From positions 57,104 to 121,103 of the forward strand of contig CAJTFB010000006.1 of assembly GCA_910575665.1 (NCBI GenBank): a DNA stretch of 64,000 nucleotides. The letters are read 5' to 3'. The stretch is from Eubacteriaceae bacterium (lineage in GTDB: Bacteria > Bacillota > Clostridia > Lachnospirales > Lachnospiraceae). A program made the position numbers and the translations under genes. A model generated the notes under the pieces. The model ran no database searches, was not told where the DNA came from, and was given only the letters and a program-made list of their open reading frames with translations. Shown here in pieces: positions 9,094 to 16,896 of the stretch; position 1 is the stretch's first letter; each line of letters begins with the position of its first letter.

Positions 9094-9549
9094 ATGCTGA
9101 TACAGACAAAATATTTTGGGGAGATTGATCTGACGGAAGATAAAATCATTACGTTGGAACGTGGACTTTTTGGATTTGAGGAATTTAAAAAATATACGAT
9201 ATTGTATGATTGTGAAAAGAAAGACGGCGCCAATATTTCCTGGTTTCAAAGCGTCGACGAACCCACGCTTGCCCTTCCGGTGATCAACCCATTACTGGTC
9301 AAGGAGGATTACAATCCGGTGGTTGAAGATGAGTTGCTTTCCGGAATCGGGGAAATTTCAGAGGAAAACCTGGTGATTCTTCTCACGATGACGGTTCCTG
9401 CTAATATTAAGGAGATGTCTGTGAACCTGAAAGCACCCATCATTATCAACGCGGACACCAGAAAGGGAGCACAGCTTATAGTGGAAAATCGGGATTATGA
9501 GGTGAAATATAAGATATATGATCTCCTCAAAGAAAAGAAGGAGGCGTGA
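9094..9549 (+). CDS. fliW: Flagellar assembly factor FliW
   Basis: This 151-residue protein binds either flagellin or CsrA. When flagellin has been exported, free FliW captures CsrA and so relieves translational repression of the flagellin mRNA. Family motifs are the [13 protein letters not shown] segment near the N-terminus, then [12 protein letters not shown] and a middle with [22 protein letters not shown] spacing. The ATG at 9094 is chosen for its GGAGG; an in-frame ATG 18 bases upstream lacks one. csrA starts 4 bases after the stop, the standard FliW-CsrA coupling. Confidence 0.93.
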   Translation: MLIQTKYFGEIDLTEDKIITLERGLFGFEEFKKYTILYDCEKKDGANISWFQSVDEPTLALPVINPLLVKEDYNPVVEDELLSGIGEISEENLVILLTMTVPANIKEMSVNLKAPIIINADTRKGAQLIVENRDYEVKYKIYDLLKEKKEA

Positions 9550-9553
9550 TTTT

Positions 9554-9772
9554 ATGTTAGCACTGGCAAGAAAGGTAAATGAATCCATTATCATTAATGA
9601 TAATGTGGAGGTTGCGATCCTGGAGATCAAAGGCGATCAAGTAAAGATCGGCATCAGTGCCCCCAAATCTGTGCCGGTATATCGCAAGGAATTGTACGTC
9701 CAGATACAGGAAGCAAACAAAGAGGCAGTAAATATGGCCAGTCCGGAGAGTTTATCGGATCTGTTAAAATAG
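9554..9772 (+). CDS. csrA: Carbon storage regulator CsrA, translational repressor
   Basis: This 72-residue RNA-binding dimer recognises GGA in hairpin loops and blocks ribosome binding. The N-terminus [20 protein letters not shown] and the core [20 protein letters not shown] match the family closely, including the Arg used for RNA contact in the VYR segment. The start ATG follows GGAGGCGTG. The expected main target here is the flagellin mRNA, whose leader contains GGA motifs in a hairpin loop and in the ribosome site. A terminator follows immediately. Confidence 0.95.
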   Translation: MLALARKVNESIIINDNVEVAILEIKGDQVKIGISAPKSVPVYRKELYVQIQEANKEAVNMASPESLSDLLK

Positions 9773-9778
9773 CAGTGG

Positions 9779-9830
9779 GGAAAAGTTAATCCGGAAAATG
9801 TAGGTAAAAGGGTTAACTTTTCCTTTTTTT
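9779..9830 (+). terminator. Rho-independent terminator after csrA, overlapping the flaG promoter
   Basis: GGAAAAGTTAA pairs exactly with TTAACTTTTCC and is followed by seven T. Its right arm contains the -35 element and its T tract forms the spacer of the sigma-28 promoter for flaG. Confidence 0.8.
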
Positions 9831-9840
9831 ATGTCGATAA
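9814..9840 (+). promoter_or_regulatory. Sigma-28-type promoter of flaG-fliD-fliS
   Basis: TAAC, 15 bases, GTCGATAA fits the sigma-28 consensus. It is built into the csrA terminator, so one short sequence ends one unit and begins the next. Confidence 0.6.
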
Positions 9841-9892
9841 TCTCAGTAAGAACGGTTGAAGTTTGCATATGATACACATGGAGGTGTTAGAA

Positions 9893-10321
9893 ATGGATTT
9901 AGAAAAAATATCAAATGTAAATTCAAATTATAGCTCGGCAGAGGCAGTTAAAGTGAGCGCGCCGAAGCCGGTAAAAACAGATGAGATGCATACCAGTCAT
10001 ACGATGACGAATGCGGTTCCAAAGACATCACAGCCGATGCCGGCGGATGCAAAGGGGAATGCTGAGCAGCAAGGAGGCGATCAGCAGAGAGAACATGCAC
10101 CGAGTGAGGCTACGATGGATGATGCAGTGAAAAGAGCAAATCTGAAAATGGAACATACTCGCTGTGAATATTCTTATCATAAGAAGACCAACAGGGTGTC
10201 CATTAAGGTTATCAATTCCGATACGAATGAAGTGGTTCGGGAGATCCCTCCGGAAAAATCACTGGATATGCTTCAGAAGATGTGGGAGATGGCTGGTATC
10301 TTAGTGGATGAGAAGAGATAG
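9893..10321 (+). CDS. flaG: Flagellar protein FlaG
   Basis: This 142-residue protein has a disordered Ser/Pro/Gln-rich N-terminal half and a folded C-terminal domain (about residues 75-142) with the FlaG pattern: an acidic helix, HKKTNRVSIKVINSDTNEVVREIPPEK, then a final helix. FlaG affects filament length, but its mechanism is poorly known. The ATG at 9893 has GGAGGTG 6 bases upstream; in-frame ATGs further up overlap that site. It is the first gene of the flaG-fliD unit behind a sigma-28-type promoter. Confidence 0.85.
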   Translation: MDLEKISNVNSNYSSAEAVKVSAPKPVKTDEMHTSHTMTNAVPKTSQPMPADAKGNAEQQGGDQQREHAPSEATMDDAVKRANLKMEHTRCEYSYHKKTNRVSIKVINSDTNEVVREIPPEKSLDMLQKMWEMAGILVDEKR

Positions 10322-10343
10322 AAGGAAAAAGGAGGAATAAGTT

Positions 10344-12602
10344 ATGCCAATTCGTATGAGCGGACTTGCTTCAGGACTTGACACAGAAGCGATCGTTGGA
10401 GCGCTGATGTCAGCACAGAGCCTGAAGAAAACAAAAGTAGAAAGAGAAAAAACCAAACTTGAGTGGAAACAGACCAAGTGGGCAGAATTAAATACAAAAT
10501 TACTTAAACTTTATAATGAGCACGTATCAAAGCTTCAGCTGCAGGCCTCTTATATGACGAAAAAAGCGTCGGTGTCGGATTCTACAAAGGTAAGTATTAA
10601 AGCAAATAACAAGGCGGCGAACGGAAGCTATTCATTGGAGATAAAAAGTATTGCGACTTCCCAGCACCTGACAGGAGGCAAGATTAATGCGGATTCAGTG
10701 AATACAAAGCTGACAGAAATTGATCCAACTCTGCTGAATAAAGAGATCACGATTACCAATGGTGATAAGACTAAAAAATTTGCTGTTACATCAGAAACGA
10801 CGATTCAAGACTTTACGAAAGCACTGGGAGAGGCTGGATTAAGTGCTAATTATGATACAGAGCAGAAGAGACTCTTTATCAGCAGCAAAGACAGCGGATT
10901 AAAAAATGCTTTTTCCATTACTACTTCTGGTATATCCGCAGCAGAGGTGAGCGGACGGGAAGCTCTTCGCAATGCCGTAGGCTACAGCAGCATGTCCAGT
11001 GCCAATAAAAAGATTGTGGACGAGGCGATGGATCAGCTTCAGAATTCTGGCGTGGGTACAGAAGCCTATGACAAGGCGCTGGAGGCTCTTTCCAAAGCAG
11101 CTTATGAGACAAAGTCAGCGGCGGCAAATACGGCTGCGACAACTTATGTGAAGGCAAAGCTTTACGGCGAAAATTACGATTCATATAAGACAAAGGCAGA
11201 GGAGAGTCTCAAATCCAATTATTATAATGATGATGGAACAGTGAAAGAGACACTGGCAAAAAAATATGGTGATAGCTTCGATATAATGACCCAGGAAGAT
11301 AAAGAAAAACTTGGTGTAGAGAATATGACCAAGGAGGAATATATCGACTGGGCAGCAAAGAAAGAGCTGGATCAAGAAGTAGCTAAGAAAGCGGATGCAG
11401 ATACTACCAGCTTTGTCAATACGAAGATCAGCACAGACAGCGACGTCAAGCTGGAGATCCAGGCGGCAGCCTTTGCTGGAAAGACAGCTGCAGATATTGA
11501 GGGACTGAGCCAGGTGGCGAAGGACAAATATTACACCACAGGTGTTCAGGGCTTTGATGGAACTACTACTTTCACCCAGGATAGTGTGAAAGCGGATATC
11601 ACTGCAGATGTGAGCAACTATGCTTCTATTACCGATCGTTATGAGACACTTTCCGGATCGGCATTGAGTGGTCTGGGGCTTGCTGATGTTACAGTTGCAG
11701 CGGATGGAACTGTAAGTGTCAACGGAGGGGCGAATGATTCTTCTAATACCTCCATTCCATCAGGTATGGCGTTGATCGCAGCTTCTGACAGTAAGATCAT
11801 ACTGAATGGTGCGGAAATGACTTCCTCTTCTTCAGTCGTTTCTGCCAATGGTCTGGAGATTTCTTTGACAGGAATTACGAAGACGGATGAGCCGATTACC
11901 TTCTCGATCACCAACGATGTGGATAGTGTATATAATTCTGTAAAGAGTTTCCTGAAAGATTACAATGAGATCATGAAGGAGATGAATACACTTCTTGACG
12001 CAAAATCTGCGAAGGGTTATGAACCGCTTACCAGTGAGCAGAAAAAAGAGATGTCGGATGATGATATCAAGCTCTGGGAGGATAAGATCAAAGGATCGTT
12101 GTTACGTAATGACTCAACACTGGACGGAATCGTTTCAGGAATGCGTGGTGCGATGATGAGCCAGGTGACTTATGAAGGAAAGACCTACTCCCTCGCCAGC
12201 TTTGGTATTATGACTTCTACCGATTATCTTGAGGGCGGCTTGCTCCATATCTATGGGGACAAAGATGATTCTGTCTATGCAGACAAAGATGATAAGTTGA
12301 GGAAAGCTCTGAATGATGATCCGGATGCAGTGATCAATGTACTTACTGGAATCTTTGGTAATCTCAAGGATACAATGAGTAAGAAGATGGCAGGAAATAA
12401 GATGAGCAGCGCGCTGACCTTCTATAATGACATTAAGATGAAGGATGATCTCAAACAGTACGAAAAAGATATTAAGAGCTGGGAAGATCGTCTGGCTTCC
12501 ATGGAAGAAATGTATTATAAGAAATTCACAGCGATGGAGACCGCACTTGCGAAACTGCAGTCCCAGCAGAACTCTCTGGGTAGTTTGTTTGGAGGATTCT
12601 AA
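10344..12602 (+). CDS. fliD: Flagellar filament cap protein FliD
   Basis: This 752-residue protein caps the growing filament and folds incoming flagellin. FliD_N spans about residues 1-105 (MSGLASGLDTEAIVGALMSA). The FliD_C domain and coiled coil fill the C-terminal third, ending in a heptad-rich helix (SWEDRLASMEEMYYKKF, then METALAKLQSQQ). Compared with the usual 450-550 residues there is a large insertion at about 210-430, rich in Ala, Lys and Asp, that I cannot assign to a family. AAGGAGGAATAAGTT precedes the start. It follows flaG and precedes fliS, its usual neighbours. Confidence 0.92.
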   Translation: MPIRMSGLASGLDTEAIVGALMSAQSLKKTKVEREKTKLEWKQTKWAELNTKLLKLYNEHVSKLQLQASYMTKKASVSDSTKVSIKANNKAANGSYSLEIKSIATSQHLTGGKINADSVNTKLTEIDPTLLNKEITITNGDKTKKFAVTSETTIQDFTKALGEAGLSANYDTEQKRLFISSKDSGLKNAFSITTSGISAAEVSGREALRNAVGYSSMSSANKKIVDEAMDQLQNSGVGTEAYDKALEALSKAAYETKSAAANTAATTYVKAKLYGENYDSYKTKAEESLKSNYYNDDGTVKETLAKKYGDSFDIMTQEDKEKLGVENMTKEEYIDWAAKKELDQEVAKKADADTTSFVNTKISTDSDVKLEIQAAAFAGKTAADIEGLSQVAKDKYYTTGVQGFDGTTTFTQDSVKADITADVSNYASITDRYETLSGSALSGLGLADVTVAADGTVSVNGGANDSSNTSIPSGMALIAASDSKIILNGAEMTSSSSVVSANGLEISLTGITKTDEPITFSITNDVDSVYNSVKSFLKDYNEIMKEMNTLLDAKSAKGYEPLTSEQKKEMSDDDIKLWEDKIKGSLLRNDSTLDGIVSGMRGAMMSQVTYEGKTYSLASFGIMTSTDYLEGGLLHIYGDKDDSVYADKDDKLRKALNDDPDAVINVLTGIFGNLKDTMSKKMAGNKMSSALTFYNDIKMKDDLKQYEKDIKSWEDRLASMEEMYYKKFTAMETALAKLQSQQNSLGSLFGGF

Positions 12603-12635
12603 TTTAGATTAATATATTTTATGAACATATTCATA

Positions 12636-12673
12636 CACGTAAAGGGCAAGAATTTTCTCTTGCTCTTTATGTG
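12636..12673 (+). promoter_or_regulatory. Long intercistronic hairpin between fliD and fliS
   Basis: CACGTAAAGGGCAAGA pairs with TCTTGCTCTTTATGTG (two G-T pairs) around a 6-base loop. No T tract follows, so it is more likely a partial terminator or mRNA processing/stability element that tunes fliS relative to fliD. Confidence 0.55.
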
Positions 12674-12699
12674 GTAGTAAATGAGAAAAGGAGATTCAT

Positions 12700-13077
12700 A
12701 TGGACACGAACTTCGCGAATGCCTATCAGAAAAATGCAATCATGACGGCATCTTCTGCCGAACTCACATTGATGTTATATGAAGGAGCGATCAAGTTCTG
12801 TAATATAGGGATCGTTGCCATCGAAAAGAAAGATTTTGAAAAAGCGAATACCAATATCAAGAAAGCACAGGCGATTATTACGGAGCTTCGGGCAACACTG
12901 GATCATAAGTATAAGGTCTGGGAAGATTTTGATCGCGTATACGATTATATTTATCGCCGGCTGGTAGATGGAAATATAAAGAAAGACATTGAGATTATCG
13001 AGGATGCCCTGAAGTATATACGGGAGATGAGAGATACATGGAAGGAAGTTATGCGTCTGAACAGGGTAGGCAATTAG
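12700..13077 (+). CDS. fliS: Flagellin export chaperone FliS
   Basis: This 125-residue four-helix chaperone binds the C-terminal disordered end of flagellin and prevents premature polymerisation. It has the family's YQKNAIMTASSAELTLMLYEGAIKF start, the central RATLDHKYKVWEDFDRVYDYI-type segment, and a final helix with MRDTWKEVM. Length and position behind fliD are typical. The start ATG has AAAGGAG 9 bases upstream. The next gene begins at or just beyond its stop codon, indicating coupling. Confidence 0.93.
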   Translation: MDTNFANAYQKNAIMTASSAELTLMLYEGAIKFCNIGIVAIEKKDFEKANTNIKKAQAIITELRATLDHKYKVWEDFDRVYDYIYRRLVDGNIKKDIEIIEDALKYIREMRDTWKEVMRLNRVGN

Positions 13078-13104
13078 TTGAATAAAACGAATGGATGTGA
13101 GCAG

Positions 13105-13599
13105 ATGGAGAGACAGAACGAGAATAGCGTCTATGTTAATATGATGGTAGATGCTTTGAAGCGAAAGAAGCAGATTCTCCTTTTCCTGCTGGAAAAGACA
13201 AAACAGCAGGAGAGTTTGTTAAAAGATGAAGAGATGAATCCAGATGAATTTACGAAGACCATAGAAGAAAAGGGAGATCGGATCGATGAGATCAATCAGA
13301 TGGATGAGGGATTTGATACGCTGTTCAAGCATGTAGAGAGAGAAATTATGGCAAACAAAATGGCGTATAAGGAACAGATCCAGCAGATGCAGCAGTTGAT
13401 CGGAGAGGTGTCAGAACTAGGGATTCAGATTCAGGCATTGGAACATCAGAACAGCGGGCATTTTAAAATATATCTCGCCAATCAGAGAAAAAATATAAGG
13501 GATTTTCATATAAGTAATAAGACGGTATCCAGTTATTATCAGAATATGGCAGAAGCACATAAACCGGATCAGTCCTATTTTTTTAATCAAACGAAGTGA
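13105..13599 (+). CDS. FliT/FlgN-like helical flagellar chaperone candidate
   Basis: This protein of about 164 residues is highly charged and helical throughout, with no membrane segment or signal peptide. It directly follows fliS, where many Clostridia carry a FliT- or FlgN-like chaperone, and its predicted long helices would suit that role. A TTG at 13078, touching the fliS stop, is an alternative start; I prefer the ATG at 13105 because GGATGTGA precedes it. The sequence itself gives no decisive family motif, so the function is inferred from position and composition. Confidence 0.6.
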   Translation: MERQNENSVYVNMMVDALKRKKQILLFLLEKTKQQESLLKDEEMNPDEFTKTIEEKGDRIDEINQMDEGFDTLFKHVEREIMANKMAYKEQIQQMQQLIGEVSELGIQIQALEHQNSGHFKIYLANQRKNIRDFHISNKTVSSYYQNMAEAHKPDQSYFFNQTK

Positions 13600-13604
13600 T
13601 ATTA

Positions 13605-13641
13605 GTATGGAAGCTGCAAAGATATATGCGGGCTTCCATAC
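13605..13641 (+). terminator. Hairpin, probable terminator after the fliS operon
   Basis: GTATGGAAGC pairs exactly with GCTTCCATAC around a 17-base loop and is followed by the short T-rich tract GTTCTTTA. It sits between the chaperone gene and the Maf glycosyltransferase gene. Confidence 0.5.
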
Positions 13642-13707
13642 GTTCTTTATGAATTGAATGTGTCGCCAGTGGCGGTAAGATACGAATATGCAGAAATGAG
13701 GTAAATT

Positions 13708-15297
13708 ATGAAGAGCATATGTGAGTTAGTACAAGCATTGGACGGGGGAGTGGTTCCAGTTGTGAATCGTGGGACAGAGACGTTCCGGCTGGGCAGCAGC
13801 TACAATGGGCGTTACGCGGCAGAGCGCTGGGTGGATCATTATGTGGAAGAAAGAGTGGAAAATGTAGTTTTATTTGGACTAGGAGACTGTCAGATCGTGC
13901 TGCAGCTGCTGAGAAAGGTGCCAGGGTATGTGTTGGTATATGAGCCGGACCCTGCTATTTTTCAAGAAGTCCGCCAATCTCCTTTGTTTTCAAAATTTCG
14001 GGATAAAGAGAAATTATATATTCTGTACGGAGGGGAGGATCAGTGGATTCCACTGCGTGATGTGATAACGGACATTCTCAATGACGATTGTGTGGAGACC
14101 ACGGCGGTACTGACCCATCCGAGCTATCTGGCACACTACCAGGAAGAGTATAAGATGCTTATGGATGTGTGCCAGCTGGTGTGCGATGCCATGGGATTTA
14201 CCCAAGGAGCGATCCAGAGACATATGAAAGCGATGCTGGCAAATATCATAGATAATATACCATATATGAAAGGGGCAATACCGCTGGCGCGGCTGGTAAA
14301 ATACTGGGATCCAGATATACCGGTGATTATGGTGGCGGCAGGACCCTCTTTGAAGAAAAATCTGGAGGTTCTCAGACAGATTGATCAAAGGGCATACATC
14401 TTCTGTCTTGACGCGGCATTGTCGACGCTGCTGAGGGCTGGGATTGTCCCGGATTTGGTGGGCTCTACGGATGGTATAAAGAATATGAACTGTTTTGAAG
14501 AGCCGGGAAGTTTTGATATACCCTATTTGGTGACCAGTAATACGAAGCACGAAATTATTAAAAATCTAACCAATGCCAAAATTTTTGGCTATGACCACAG
14601 GGCAGTGAGGATCATGTATGAAAAACAAGGGATTGAGCTGGCGCAGATACCGGCTCAGTTCGGCATCGCTGCCGGGGTTTTTGCAGCCCTTGTGGAGCTG
14701 GGCACAAAAAAGATTGTTCTTGTGGGACAGGATCTGGCTTATTCGGAAGATAAAAAAAGTCATACGGATGGCAGGGATGAAGGTTTTGTGGAAGAAAAGG
14801 CGAGTCAGACAGAAGGATATTATGGGGGATTGGTATATACCCGTATGGACTGGGAGAAATTCCGGGAGTGGTTTGAGGAAATGATCGAGATGCTGCCGCC
14901 GGATCAGGTGGTTATTAACGCCACCGAGGGAGGGGCGAAGATTCATGGTGCGGTTCAGATGTCTCTTCAGGAAGTGATCGATCATCTGCCGGAGCGCCGG
15001 AGTTCTTTTCAGGATGTTGTCTCAGATGAACGGGTTAAGATCTCGGAGAAAGAATATCGGGGAATTATGGCAGATTGGGAAAGAATGCGTACAGATATAG
15101 AGAAGGTGAAGCGTATCGGATACAAGAAGGCGTTTTTTGAAATAGATTACCATAAGATGCCGGCGATGGATCTGGTAATTGGCTATATGAGATATCTGAA
15201 GGATGTACCTGAACGGAAAGAGCGTTTTAAGCTAGCAGTGGACTATGTCTATGATGAGATTCATAAGAGAATTGGCGATAAGGAGACGGGAAAATGA
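13708..15297 (+). CDS. Motility-associated factor (Maf) flagellin glycosyltransferase, DUF115 domain
   Basis: This 529-residue protein contains the MptE/DUF115 core of Maf proteins at about residues 190-380, with IPVIMVAAGPSLKKNLEVLR and later KIVLVGQDLAYSEDKKSHTDG. Maf proteins transfer nonulosonic acids (pseudaminic or legionaminic type) onto Ser/Thr of flagellin in the cytoplasm before export. The flanking N- and C-terminal segments are the variable Maf ends. It is coupled by an ATGA overlap to a small gene and then to a UDP-GlcNAc 2-epimerase gene, supporting a glycosylation role. The exact sugar cannot be told from sequence. Confidence 0.82.
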   Translation: MKSICELVQALDGGVVPVVNRGTETFRLGSSYNGRYAAERWVDHYVEERVENVVLFGLGDCQIVLQLLRKVPGYVLVYEPDPAIFQEVRQSPLFSKFRDKEKLYILYGGEDQWIPLRDVITDILNDDCVETTAVLTHPSYLAHYQEEYKMLMDVCQLVCDAMGFTQGAIQRHMKAMLANIIDNIPYMKGAIPLARLVKYWDPDIPVIMVAAGPSLKKNLEVLRQIDQRAYIFCLDAALSTLLRAGIVPDLVGSTDGIKNMNCFEEPGSFDIPYLVTSNTKHEIIKNLTNAKIFGYDHRAVRIMYEKQGIELAQIPAQFGIAAGVFAALVELGTKKIVLVGQDLAYSEDKKSHTDGRDEGFVEEKASQTEGYYGGLVYTRMDWEKFREWFEEMIEMLPPDQVVINATEGGAKIHGAVQMSLQEVIDHLPERRSSFQDVVSDERVKISEKEYRGIMADWERMRTDIEKVKRIGYKKAFFEIDYHKMPAMDLVIGYMRYLKDVPERKERFKLAVDYVYDEIHKRIGDKETGK

Positions 15298-15515
15298 ATC
15301 AAGAGGAATTAAAAGAAAAGCTGACCTTATTGGCGGACTGTTTTTATCAGGAGCGAAATGAGGAGGGGATGGAGCAGATCATGGAATTAGCACCATTTAT
15401 AGGAATGGTGCCCCAGTGGAAGGCGTTTATCGATCCTTTATTTGATGCTCTTGAGGGAGAAGATTACATTCTTGCAGCAGATATTATACAACATGAACTG
15501 GTGGAGATGAAATAG
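15294..15515 (+). CDS. Small acidic helical protein between maf and the epimerase
   Basis: This 73-residue protein (MNQEELKEKLTLLADCFYQ...) is acidic and helical, with no recognisable family. Its ATG overlaps the stop of the Maf gene, and the next gene begins 2 bases after its stop, so it is translated as part of the same unit. The tight coupling suggests an accessory or chaperone-like partner of the Maf transferase, but that is inference only. Confidence 0.65.
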   Translation: MNQEELKEKLTLLADCFYQERNEEGMEQIMELAPFIGMVPQWKAFIDPLFDALEGEDYILAADIIQHELVEMK

Positions 15516-15517
15516 CA

Positions 15518-16666
15518 ATGAGAAAAGAACAGAATTCCCCTAAACGAATTTTATTTATTACCGGGACCAGAGCAGATTACGGCAAGATCAAATCGATTAT
15601 GAAGACCATGGACCGCTCAGATCGGTATGAGGTATTTATTTATGTATCGGGAATGCATCTGCTTTCCCAGTATGGAAGTACGTATCGGGAGGTTCTCAAA
15701 GACCAGTATGAGAATGTGCATGTGGCCTTTGGTCAGCAGCATACCGATGATATGAGTTATAATCTTGGGGTGGTGTTGACCAATCTTGCCCCCTATACAG
15801 CCCAGGTGAGACCGGATATGATCGTTGTACACGGTGATCGTATCGATGCGCTGGCGGGTGCGATCACAGGAGCTTTGAATAATATCCTTGTCGCACATAT
15901 CGAGGGGGGAGAGATATCGGGTACCATTGATGATTCCATCCGCCATGCCGTCTCCAAATTTGCCCATCTGCATTTTGTATGTAATGAAGAGGCCAAAAAG
16001 AGGATTATTCAGCTAGGAGAAAGCGAAAAACATATTTTTGTGATCGGTTCGCCTGACATAGATATTATGCTGGGAAACCATCTTCCTTCGTTGGACAAAG
16101 CAAAGACATACTACGATATCACCTTTGAGGAATATGCCATCTTTATGTATCACCCAGTCACGACAGAGGTGGCGCAGTTAGGAGAGCATATTAAAAAAGT
16201 GATCGAGGCATTGCGTATTTCCAAAAGAAATTATATTGTTATCTATCCCAATAACGATCTAGGAACAGAGATTATCCTGGAAAATGTGCGCAAATTGGAT
16301 GAAGAAGAGCATTTTGCCGTGTATCCTTCGTTGCGGTTTGAGTATTTTCTGACACTGCTTCGTCATGCCCAGTTTATTATCGGAAATTCCAGCGCTGGAA
16401 TCCGGGAAAGCGGAATCTATGGTGTGCCTGCTGTGGATATTGGCACAAGGCAAGAGGGGAGATATGACCAAGATACCTTGAAAAATGTCCAGCATGTGGA
16501 AGAGAGTGTAGAGCAGATCACGGAGGCGATCTGCAGGACAGAGGAACATGCGATCCGGTGCCACAATTTTGGCCTCGGAAACAGTACAGAAAAATTTCTG
16601 CAGATTCTGGATCAGGAGGATGTGTGGAAATGTGAGATGCAAAAGAGGTTTGTGGATCTTTCTTAA
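15518..16666 (+). CDS. UDP-N-acetylglucosamine 2-epimerase (hydrolysing), NeuC/LegG type
   Basis: This 382-residue enzyme of the GT-B-like epimerase family converts UDP-GlcNAc (or a derivative) to the 2-epimer and UDP, the first committed step of sialic/legionaminic acid-type sugars. Motifs are RILFITGTRADYGK at the N-terminus, GDRIDALAGA, HIEGGEISGTIDDSIRHAVSK, and the UDP-binding IIGNSSAGIRESGIYGVPAVDIGTRQ near residue 290. It is coupled to the Maf gene upstream. No NeuB-type synthase or CMP-transferase is in the window, so the rest of the pathway must be elsewhere or the product is used differently. Confidence 0.88.
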   Translation: MRKEQNSPKRILFITGTRADYGKIKSIMKTMDRSDRYEVFIYVSGMHLLSQYGSTYREVLKDQYENVHVAFGQQHTDDMSYNLGVVLTNLAPYTAQVRPDMIVVHGDRIDALAGAITGALNNILVAHIEGGEISGTIDDSIRHAVSKFAHLHFVCNEEAKKRIIQLGESEKHIFVIGSPDIDIMLGNHLPSLDKAKTYYDITFEEYAIFMYHPVTTEVAQLGEHIKKVIEALRISKRNYIVIYPNNDLGTEIILENVRKLDEEEHFAVYPSLRFEYFLTLLRHAQFIIGNSSAGIRESGIYGVPAVDIGTRQEGRYDQDTLKNVQHVEESVEQITEAICRTEEHAIRCHNFGLGNSTEKFLQILDQEDVWKCEMQKRFVDLS

Positions 16667-16706
16667 AAGTCAGCGCACATTTAAAAAAAAAATTAAAATA
16701 AAGGGT

Positions 16707-16732
16707 TAAGGAAATAAAAAGTACTCCGATAT
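16707..16732 (+). promoter_or_regulatory. Sigma-28-type promoter of flagellin
   Basis: TAAG, 14 bases, TCCGATAT. The -35 context AGGGTTAAGG is identical to that at flgM. The spacer is one base shorter than the usual 15. It leaves a leader of about 160 bases. Confidence 0.7.
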
Positions 16733-16774
16733 ATATAATGTCAAAGAAAAAATGGCAAGAGAGAAGTATAGTAA

Positions 16775-16832
16775 CTAAAGCAGGAGGCTGCCCTCTTTGC
16801 TGGGCCCGCATAGAAGATAGTCACTGCTTTAG
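16775..16832 (+). promoter_or_regulatory. Structured upstream part of the flagellin leader
   Basis: CTAAAGCAG pairs exactly with CTGCTTTAG across a GC-rich 40-base interior that includes GCTGGGCCCGC and a GGA. This is probably an mRNA-stabilising fold. Confidence 0.45.
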
Positions 16833-16855
16833 ATATTATAAAAATTAAAAAAAAT

Positions 16856-16873
16856 ATCGGCATGGAAGCCGGT
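16856..16873 (+). promoter_or_regulatory. Candidate CsrA-binding hairpin in the flagellin leader (upstream site)
   Basis: ATCGGC and GCCGGT form a 6-pair stem (one G-T) presenting ATGGAA, so GGA is exposed in the loop exactly as CsrA requires. It lies 8 bases before the second GGA-containing element, the ribosome site. Confidence 0.6.
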
Positions 16874-16880
16874 TTAAATT

Positions 16881-16890
16881 CAAGGAGGAA
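16881..16890 (+). promoter_or_regulatory. Flagellin ribosome-binding site and second CsrA site
   Basis: CAAGGAGGAA ends 6 bases before the ATG and contains two GGA triplets. A CsrA dimer bridging this and the upstream hairpin would block ribosome entry, as known for hag of Bacillus subtilis. Confidence 0.6.
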
Positions 16891-16896
16891 TGTATT

